A stretch of DNA of 5,104 nt from JAQIBY01 sp034721855 (GTDB lineage Bacteria; Bacteroidota; Bacteroidia; Bacteroidales; ML635J-15): NCBI GenBank assembly GCA_034721855.1, contig JAYENB010000036.1:1-5104 (forward strand), in the 5' to 3' direction. This document shows, one piece after another, positions 1-5,104 of the stretch. The number at the start of each line of letters is the position of its first letter. Position 1 is the stretch's first letter. The notes beneath the pieces were generated by a model, which had not been told where the DNA came from, did no database searches, and saw only the letters and a list, made by a program, of their open reading frames with translations. The position numbers and the translations under genes are program-made.

Positions 1-830
1 CTGTAGCCGGTACTGGCAATCACAATATTACTTATAGCTTCAATAATGCCTGCGCCAATTCAGACCAGGTTAGCATAGAAGTGCAGGAAACCGCTGATGC
101 CACTATTGACCCGGCAGGGCCTTTCTGCAGTGATGATGACCCTGTAGAGTTAAGTGTATCGCAAACTGGCGGAGTCTGGAGTGGTGATGAAGTTGATGCA
201 AACGGATGGTTTGATCCTGTATTGGCTGGAGTTGGCATACACAGCGTGATTTACACCATAAATGATCCTTGTGGGGATGATGACACCCTAGATATCCTTG
301 TGGAACAGGCTTATGATGTGGAGATAGAACCGGCCGGCCCGTTTTCGGTTTCTGATGATCCTGTGATTTTGCAGGTAAATGAAACCGGTGGTGCATGGAC
401 AGGAGAAGGCGTGAATGAAGTATCCGGGATGTTTACCCCCGATGATGCAGGTATTGGGGAACATGAGATCAGTTATACCATTACCGGCATGTGTGGAGAT
501 AGTGATACGGTCATGATTAATGTAAATGATGATGTTGATGGAAACACCATGGAGGTGGTTGTTTCTAATGTGCTTACTCCAAACAATGATGGATTGAATG
601 ATACCTGGAAAATCGAAGGCATATCAACCATGGATGAGGTGGAAATTTCCATTTACACCCGGTGGGGAGATGTAGTATTTGAATTCAATGGAAATGGGAA
701 TGAATACGCAGATATCAATAACCAGTTTGATGGAACATACAATGGGAAAAACCTGCCGATGGGAAATTACGTGTATATGCTAAGTATTGACAGTGAGGTT
801 TATAAGGGAACGCTGAGTCTGATCCGGTAA
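1..830 (+). CDS. Repeat-rich surface protein, C-terminal part, with gliding-motility-associated (CHU_C, T9SS type B) sorting domain; 5' truncated
   Basis: The reading frame is open from the left edge (first full codon at 3) to the TAA at 828-830, so this is the last 275 residues of a longer protein. The GTG at 81 is internal. The fragment begins with the end of one repeat (residues 1-34), followed by two repeats starting at residues 35 and 108, each opening with I-D/E-PAGPF. The final domain (about residues 188-275) has LTPNNDGLND, IYTRWG, FDGTYNGKNLP and a terminal LSLIR. This is the hallmark of the gliding-motility-associated C-terminal domain, which directs proteins through the type IX secretion system of Bacteroidetes. 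From family knowledge such proteins are exported to the cell surface and often act in adhesion or motility. The repeats resemble Ig-like or PKD-like beta-sandwich modules, but that fold is inferred. The specific role is unknown. The frequent SDD and GDDD stretches could bind calcium, which is also inference. Confidence 0.93.
   Translation, partial: VAGTGNHNITYSFNNACANSDQVSIEVQETADATIDPAGPFCSDDDPVELSVSQTGGVWSGDEVDANGWFDPVLAGVGIHSVIYTINDPCGDDDTLDILVEQAYDVEIEPAGPFSVSDDPVILQVNETGGAWTGEGVNEVSGMFTPDDAGIGEHEISYTITGMCGDSDTVMINVNDDVDGNTMEVVVSNVLTPNNDGLNDTWKIEGISTMDEVEISIYTRWGDVVFEFNGNGNEYADINNQFDGTYNGKNLPMGNYVYMLSIDSEVYKGTLSLIR
105..323 (+). repeat. Tandem protein repeat, copy 1 (73 residues)
   Basis: This unit opens with IDPAGPFC and continues through TGGVWSG, a G-x-F-x-P-x-x-AGxG turn, a YTI strand and a CGDDDT motif. 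The next copy starts exactly 73 codons later. By eye about half of the aligned positions match copy 2, including PAGPF, DDPV, TGG, AG-G-H and CG-D-DT. It has two cysteines, at the PFC position and in CGDD, which may pair. Confidence 0.85.
324..524 (+). repeat. Tandem protein repeat, copy 2 (about 67 conserved residues)
   Basis: This is the second copy of the PAGPF module, starting IEPAGPFSVSDDP and ending at the INV strand before an Asp-rich linker (NDDVDGN) that leads to the sorting domain. It keeps the CGDSDT cysteine, but the PAGPF-C cysteine of copy 1 is replaced by serine. It is one residue longer than copy 1 in the loop before the G-x-F-x-P turn. The remains of an earlier copy lie at 3-104. 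Confidence 0.85.
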
Positions 831-918
831 TGCCCGCTGTTATGTGATTTTAGCATGGCTGAGAGGGAAATTGTCTTATTTTATGATGAGTCCAGTCCAA
901 AAATAATATCATTAATTT

Positions 919-956
919 CAGTCATTTAGAAAAACTAAAGTCTGCACTACTTTTTT
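919..956 (+). terminator. Possible rho-independent terminator after the CHU_C gene
   Basis: An imperfect hairpin pairs 919-929 with 935-944 around an AAAAA loop. It has five uninterrupted pairs (TTTAG with CTAAA), then a bulge and a mismatch, then an outer CAG/CTG. A run of six T follows at 951-956, six bases after the stem. The stem is AT-rich and interrupted, and it lies about 90 bases beyond the stop codon, so the call is tentative. Confidence 0.3.
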
Positions 957-984
957 AAATGTCCTAATTTTGTCCATAAATTAT

Positions 985-1017
985 TTTCGCAAGTGATCGC
1001 CAAATGTGCTATATTTA
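985..1017 (+). promoter_or_regulatory. Candidate Bacteroidetes-type promoter for the beta-helix gene
   Basis: TATATTTA at 1010-1017 matches the Bacteroidetes -7 consensus TAnnTTTG at all but the last base. TTTC at 985-988 is one base away from the -33 TTTG element, with a 21-base spacer that falls in the reported range. Transcription would start near 1024, about 47 bases before the ATG at 1071. Both boxes are imperfect and the region is AT-rich, so chance matches are likely. Confidence 0.3.
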
Positions 1018-1022
1018 CAGGG

Positions 1023-1047
1023 TGTAATATAAATTATTGTTATTACA
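1023..1047. promoter_or_regulatory. 7-bp inverted repeat (dyad) in the leader of the beta-helix gene
   Basis: TGTAATA at 1023-1029 is perfectly complementary to TATTACA at 1041-1047, with an 11-base AT-only centre except for one G. It lies just downstream of the candidate -7 box and 24 bases before the start codon. It could be an operator or a short leader hairpin. The AT-rich background makes a chance origin plausible. Confidence 0.25.
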
Positions 1048-1070
1048 AGAGTTGTCAACGCGTGTAAAAA

Positions 1071-4000
1071 ATGGGACACAATACAGATATATACACTTTA
1101 AACCTATGTTACCGGATCAAGAGATTAAGGGTTTTGATTTCCGGGACATTTTTGTATTGTATGTTCCTAGTGTTAATATTTTCAGAATCGCATGCTCAAC
1201 TGAGCGGCACAAAAACAATTGGTGGTACTTCTCCAGACTATGCAACATTTTCTGACGCTGTGACAGATTTAAACAGCAGCGGTGTAGGGAGTGGAGGGGT
1301 GATTTTCCTATTCAGGGATGGCACATACACAGGCGATGTGGAAATTACCGCGACAGGAACAGCTTCTGATCCGATTGTGTTCAAATCGGAAAGTGAAGAC
1401 TCAACAGCAGTTACCATCAGCTTAGATGCTTACGATGATGTCATCACCTTAACCGGGTCATCATACATTAGTTTTGAACATTTGACCATTCACTATTTGA
1501 AAACATCAAGCTACAATGCAATAGAAATCGGAACAAGTTCAAATAATGTCAGCATCAAAAATTGTATCATGGAAAGTGAATATGCTTCTACCAGCAATGG
1601 AGGAGCTCTCATTTATGGTTATGAATCTTCTGACGATTGTTCGAATTTGATTGTGGAAAATTGTCATTTAATTGGTGGTTCGTATGGCATTTATTTTAAC
1701 ATGGGTAATGATCCTGCCGGGCCGGTTATCCGCAACAATACCATAGAGAATTTTTATTACAAGGGAATAGAGCTTGCAGATTTCACTGCCATTACCATTG
1801 AAGATAACGCCATTTTTACCAACAGCACCTACAGTTCTTATGGTATTGATCTGGCGTCTTGTTCAGGCAGCAATCAAATCACGGGCAATTACATTTACAC
1901 TACCGGTAGTGGTGAAATAGCTTATGGAATTCAGATTAGCAGTTCAAGCAGCGGTACCAGTGGTTCACCTGCAAAATTGTACAACAATTCCATCCAAATT
2001 GTAAACGGTAGTTCAACGGCTTATGCAATAGATCATGGAAGTGGCTGCGATTACTGGGATGTTTTTAACAACACCATTTATGTATCCGGAGGAACAGCTT
2101 CTTCCACTTACGGATATCGGAGTTACGCATCGAATGCAAACATCCGGTTTAAAAACAATGTGATTGCAAATTTTGCAAGCGGGTCAAGCCCTTATACGAT
2201 TTATGTGCCAAATACCGGTGCCATATCTGAAATGGACAACAATTGCTATTACACAAACTCCGGGACAAATTTTTATGGTACTTACGATAATTACGGTGGT
2301 GATGATTTTTCATTGTTTACCGATGATACCGGTGAGGCCAATTCCCTCAATATAGATCCGGAATTTGAATTTGTTACTGATGTTGGCTGGAAAGCGGCAG
2401 CTCCCGGACTTTCAGGTGCCGGCGCTTACCTTTCAGATGTCACAAGTGATATTGATGGCAGTCCCCGGCCAAATCCACCAAGCATAGGTGCGCATGAACT
2501 GGCTTCAGCGCCCCCGGATGATGCCGGCATATTATCCATAGATGCCCCGTCCAAACCATTTTCTCCCGGATCCAATGATGTTTTTGTGACATTGAAAAAC
2601 TTCGGTTCTGATCCGCTCACTTTAGTGACCATCGAATGGGAAGTCAACAGCAGTCCGGAATCTGATTTTTCATGGTCGGGAAACCTGGCGAGCGGGGCTG
2701 AAACATTAGTTAACATCGGATCCTACAATTTTATTGCGGATGTGGTTTATACGATTACTGCCCGTACAGATTTGCCAAATGGAAACACCGATGGAGATAC
2801 GGGCAACGACGAAACAAGTATAAATGATATGCGGCCGGGTTTATCGGGAACATATACCACAGGTAGCGGTGAAGATTTTGATGATTTTACTGCCACAATC
2901 AGTGCGCTTGAAAATTATGGTGTTTCCGGCGCCGTTGTGTTTGAGATTGTTTCAGGTACGTATAATGAGCAAATTACCATTTCCGATGTGCCGGGAAATT
3001 CTTCCGCTAATACCATTACGTTTCAATCGCAATCCGGAAATGCAGGGGATGTTACCCTTACCTCTGCCAGTGATTATACCGTTGGAAGTTCAACCCTGGA
3101 ATTGGCATCATCGAAAAACACGCTGTGGCAAAACATGACCATGGAAAGAACAGATTCAAAAACCTATGCCAATGTTGTGATTATTTCCGGCGAAAGCCAG
3201 GACAACACCTTTGATAATGTTATTTTTTCCGGGATACCCGGATCTTTTAGTTACAATGCAGCTCTGGTTTTTTCTGATGATGAAAACAGTGGAAATTCAG
3301 GGCATGCATTTCTAAACTGTACTTTTTATAACGGGTCAGCCGGAATCTGGTTTGACAGCAATTCCAGTAATTACAAATCAAACCTGAGCATTGAAAACTG
3401 CCATTTTGAAAATTACCGATACGGGTTAATTTTGCAATACATCGAAAATGCTACCATTGACAACAATACAATCATCAATGCCGCCTCTTATAATTCCGCA
3501 GCCACAACCGGGATAGATTTATCCTATGTGAATGAAATATTGTTGATACGAAAAAATGAGATCATTAAAACAGAAGGCACAAGCAATTACGGTATTCACA
3601 TGATGGCCTGTGTGACAGAATACAGCGGCCCTAATGATCCGGGAGAAATATCCAACAACATGATTGTTGTCGGAGGAACGGGTAGCGGTACATCTGTGGG
3701 CATATATACCAATGGGAGCAAAAACAAAAATTTCTACTTTAACAGCATTTATACTACAGGGGCCAATGCCACAACATCCAAAGCCATGTATGTAAACGGC
3801 CCTTACAGCGGAGACCCTGAAAACAATGCCAATTTTATTTTTAAAAACAATGTCTTTATGGCTGATGAAGGCATCCCTTTGTACAATAGTGTTGGTGGTA
3901 TTATTGAATGCGATTACAACAATTATCACGCTGTGAACAATGCGGCCATAGTACATTGGGATGATACAAATGATGTGGGGACAATTGCAGACTTACAGGC

Positions 4001-4748
4001 TGCAAATGCGGATGATGCCAATTCAATGTCTGATGATCCGTTGTTTGTGTCGGGCACAGATCCGTTTGATCTGCACATAACCGAAGGTTCGCCCTGCATT
4101 GATGCTGCCACAGCTATCAGCGGCATCACGGATGATATTGACGGGGATGCCAGGAACCCTGATATTGGTGCGGATGAGCTTGATTCCTCTTTGCCGGTAG
4201 AATGGCTTGATTTTATAGCCACCTGTGAGTACAATAAGATACAGTTATCCTGGACCACCGCCACCGAAACAAACAACGATTATTTTGTTGTGCAATCTTC
4301 TGACGATGCAAACGAATTTCATGATATTGGTATCGTAAACGGTGCCGGTAGTTCAGCGATCAGGCATGATTATGAATTTACAGTGGAAACACCTGAATTC
4401 GACGGGACATATTTTCGCATCAAACAAGTGGATTATGATGGCAAATACAATTATTCTGAAGTGATACATATAGTTTGTGAAAATGATTATTCCCCTGATT
4501 TTAAGGTATATCCAAATCCCATCGAGGGACGAAAATTTACCCTTTTATCCGGAAGTAATTTGCATTATATTTACATGCGCGTTTTTGATGTGAGCGGGCA
4601 ACTGATGTTTGAACAGCAAATTCATTGCACCGATGGAAAAACAGAGGTGACGCTCAGTCAACAACTGAACCCGGGAATGTATGTGCTTGTGCTTGAAGAC
4701 AAGACCCGTTCTCAACACAAAATAAAACAGTTAATTTTAAATGAATAA
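1071..4748 (+). CDS. Secreted two-module parallel beta-helix protein with T9SS type A sorting domain
   Basis: This is a complete 1225-residue protein. ATG 1071 is the first possible start, because an in-frame TAA lies at 1065-1067; the leader is A-rich. The signal peptide has a long basic n-region (RIKRLR, 15-20), a hydrophobic core (21-37) and probable cleavage at SHA|Q (42/43). In order follow beta-helix module 1 (44-477), a CARDB/Ig-like domain (about 483-589), beta-helix module 2 (591-1037), a fibronectin-like domain starting LPVEWLDF (1041 to about 1140) and a C-terminal sorting domain (about 1143-1225) with VYPNP (YPNP from 1147), FDVSGQ and LNPGMYVL. The helix modules carry PbH1-style coils marked by NNTI, NNSI or NNVI (residues 222, 305, 333, 362, 798, 926) and close with D-I-D-G ... 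IGAHEL or IGADEL. In this family the sorting domain is removed during T9SS export to the surface. Beta-helices often bind or cut polysaccharides, but no catalytic residues are recognisable, so enzyme activity is not claimed; adhesion is equally possible. It is probably co-transcribed with the gene at 4764. Confidence 0.95.
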   Translation: MGHNTDIYTLNLCYRIKRLRVLISGTFLYCMFLVLIFSESHAQLSGTKTIGGTSPDYATFSDAVTDLNSSGVGSGGVIFLFRDGTYTGDVEITATGTASDPIVFKSESEDSTAVTISLDAYDDVITLTGSSYISFEHLTIHYLKTSSYNAIEIGTSSNNVSIKNCIMESEYASTSNGGALIYGYESSDDCSNLIVENCHLIGGSYGIYFNMGNDPAGPVIRNNTIENFYYKGIELADFTAITIEDNAIFTNSTYSSYGIDLASCSGSNQITGNYIYTTGSGEIAYGIQISSSSSGTSGSPAKLYNNSIQIVNGSSTAYAIDHGSGCDYWDVFNNTIYVSGGTASSTYGYRSYASNANIRFKNNVIANFASGSSPYTIYVPNTGAISEMDNNCYYTNSGTNFYGTYDNYGGDDFSLFTDDTGEANSLNIDPEFEFVTDVGWKAAAPGLSGAGAYLSDVTSDIDGSPRPNPPSIGAHELASAPPDDAGILSIDAPSKPFSPGSNDVFVTLKNFGSDPLTLVTIEWEVNSSPESDFSWSGNLASGAETLVNIGSYNFIADVVYTITARTDLPNGNTDGDTGNDETSINDMRPGLSGTYTTGSGEDFDDFTATISALENYGVSGAVVFEIVSGTYNEQITISDVPGNSSANTITFQSQSGNAGDVTLTSASDYTVGSSTLELASSKNTLWQNMTMERTDSKTYANVVIISGESQDNTFDNVIFSGIPGSFSYNAALVFSDDENSGNSGHAFLNCTFYNGSAGIWFDSNSSNYKSNLSIENCHFENYRYGLILQYIENATIDNNTIINAASYNSAATTGIDLSYVNEILLIRKNEIIKTEGTSNYGIHMMACVTEYSGPNDPGEISNNMIVVGGTGSGTSVGIYTNGSKNKNFYFNSIYTTGANATTSKAMYVNGPYSGDPENNANFIFKNNVFMADEGIPLYNSVGGIIECDYNNYHAVNNAAIVHWDDTNDVGTIADLQAANADDANSMSDDPLFVSGTDPFDLHITEGSPCIDAATAISGITDDIDGDARNPDIGADELDSSLPVEWLDFIATCEYNKIQLSWTTATETNNDYFVVQSSDDANEFHDIGIVNGAGSSAIRHDYEFTVETPEFDGTYFRIKQVDYDGKYNYSEVIHIVCENDYSPDFKVYPNPIEGRKFTLLSGSNLHYIYMRVFDVSGQLMFEQQIHCTDGKTEVTLSQQLNPGMYVLVLEDKTRSQHKIKQLILNE
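1200..2501 (+). repeat. Beta-helix module 1 of the 1225-residue protein
   Basis: The module runs from LSGTKTIGG (residue 44) to IGAHEL (477). Its entry segment shares the skeleton LSGT-x-T-x-G, D-Y/F-x-x-F, GV-x-G, GTY and I-x-F-x-S with module 2. Its end shares DIDG followed by IGA-x-EL. The body is rich in Asn, Ser and Gly, with short beta strands typical of stacked PbH1 coils. Confidence 0.8.
2841..4181 (+). repeat. Beta-helix module 2 of the 1225-residue protein
   Basis: The module starts LSGTYTTGSGEDFDDF at residue 591 and ends IGADEL at 1037, 547 codons after the start of module 1. The entry and closing motifs match module 1, while the central coils have diverged strongly. This suggests an old internal duplication or domain shuffling rather than a recent copy. 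The closing part (DDPLF, SPCIDAA, DIDGDARNPDIGADEL) is a common end cap of Bacteroidetes beta-helix proteins. Confidence 0.8.
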
Positions 4749-4763
4749 TAAAAAGAAATCAGT

Positions 4764-5104
4764 ATGAAAAAATTAATGTTATTGACGACGATTGTATTAA
4801 GCATGGGCTTGGCCCGTGCAATGGCCCAGGGAAACGTAGGTATTGGTACCACAACACCTCACAGTTCAGCCTTGTTGGATGTTGACGCCACAGATAAGGG
4901 AATGTTGGTGCCCAGGGTAACCCTGAACGCAGTAGGTGATGGTACAAATCCTGTAAATGGTCCCGAGACAAGTTTGCTTGTGTATAACACCGGCGGCGCT
5001 CTGATAGCAGGATTTTATTACTGGGACGGAACTGAATGGGTAATGATCGGCAGTGGTGGCGGTGGCTCATGTTATACACTGGATGAAGCTTACGATTGTG
5101 GTGG
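4764..5104 (+). CDS. Secreted fibre-like protein, N-terminal part; 3' truncated
   Basis: An open frame starts at ATG 4764, 15 bases after the previous stop, behind an A-rich leader. It runs 113 complete codons to the window edge without a stop. The signal peptide MKKLMLLTTIVLSMGLARAMA should be cleaved before Q22. The mature part begins GNVGIGTTTP (23-32), followed by ALLDV, DKGMLVPRVTL (44-54), LLVYNT (71-76) and GFYYWDGTEWVMIG (83-96). It then has a GSGGGGS linker and CYTLDEAYDCGG. This order is a familiar pattern in Bacteroidetes secreted proteins that resemble phage tail-fibre heads, where the YYWDGTEW segment often leads into a repetitive stalk. The C-terminal end, which could be an S74-type chaperone, a stalk or a T9SS signal, lies outside the window. 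The family match is by pattern recognition, and function (adhesion or surface fibre) is inferred. The close spacing suggests an operon with the beta-helix gene. Confidence 0.88.
   Translation, partial: MKKLMLLTTIVLSMGLARAMAQGNVGIGTTTPHSSALLDVDATDKGMLVPRVTLNAVGDGTNPVNGPETSLLVYNTGGALIAGFYYWDGTEWVMIGSGGGGSCYTLDEAYDCG

Noticed and set aside
81..830. Reading the first gene as starting at GTG 81
   Set aside because: The frame is open back to the window edge, and the preceding residues continue the repeat pattern (ITY...CANSDQVSIEV), so 81 is an internal valine codon.
969..989. TTTG (969-972) with TATTTTCG (982-989) as a promoter
   Set aside because: The spacer is only 9 bases, far shorter than the roughly 17-23 expected between the -33 and -7 boxes.
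1037..1255. 72-codon + strand ORF overlapping the start of the beta-helix gene
   Set aside because: It overlaps the signal peptide region of a clearly real gene in another frame and has no recognisable domain or leader.
2426..2716. 96-codon minus-strand ORF
   Set aside because: It is antisense to the end of beta-helix module 1 and the CARDB-like domain, with no independent support.
3519..3956. 145-codon minus-strand ORF inside the beta-helix gene
   Set aside because: It lies fully antisense to coding sequence with strong domain evidence. Its length is explained by the low stop-codon density opposite Asn/Thr/Gly-rich codons.
1071..4748. Calling the beta-helix protein a pectate lyase or other polysaccharide lyase
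   Set aside because: The fold fits, but no lyase or hydrolase catalytic signature could be identified in the sequence.
4759..5079. 106-codon minus-strand ORF at the right end
   Set aside because: It is antisense to the fibre-like gene, whose signal peptide and conserved motifs are convincing, and its own translation shows no protein-like pattern.

Overview
This window most likely comes from a member of the Bacteroidota (Bacteroidetes). All three genes are on the + strand. The upstream gene ends in a gliding-motility-type (CHU_C) C-terminal domain, the middle gene ends in a 'YPNP'-type type IX secretion (T9SS) sorting domain, and the last gene opens with the NVGIGTTTP...ALLDV pattern typical of secreted Bacteroidetes fibre-like proteins. 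Start sites have A-rich leaders and no strong Shine-Dalgarno sequence, which also fits this phylum.

Layout. Positions 1-830 hold the 3' end of a large repeat protein. It carries tandem domains of about 73 residues and a type B T9SS sorting domain. Positions 831-1070 are intergenic, with a weak candidate terminator, a weak Bacteroidetes-type promoter and a 7-bp dyad. Positions 1071-4748 hold a complete 1225-residue secreted protein. It has a signal peptide, two divergent parallel beta-helix modules separated by a CARDB/Ig-like domain, a fibronectin-like domain and a type A T9SS sorting domain. Fifteen bases later, at 4764, a third gene begins and runs off the window. It encodes a secreted protein with a fibre-like head.

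The genes probably form at least two transcription units. The first ends near 830-956. The second holds the beta-helix protein and the fibre-like protein and starts near 1020. All three products should be exported across the inner membrane. Two carry visible T9SS signals for transport across the outer membrane and attachment or release at the surface. The window therefore looks like a locus for surface or adhesion proteins. No enzyme active site, RNA gene, CRISPR array or mobile element is visible. No clearly new system is evident; the most notable features are the two-module beta-helix architecture and its tight coupling to a fibre-like gene.
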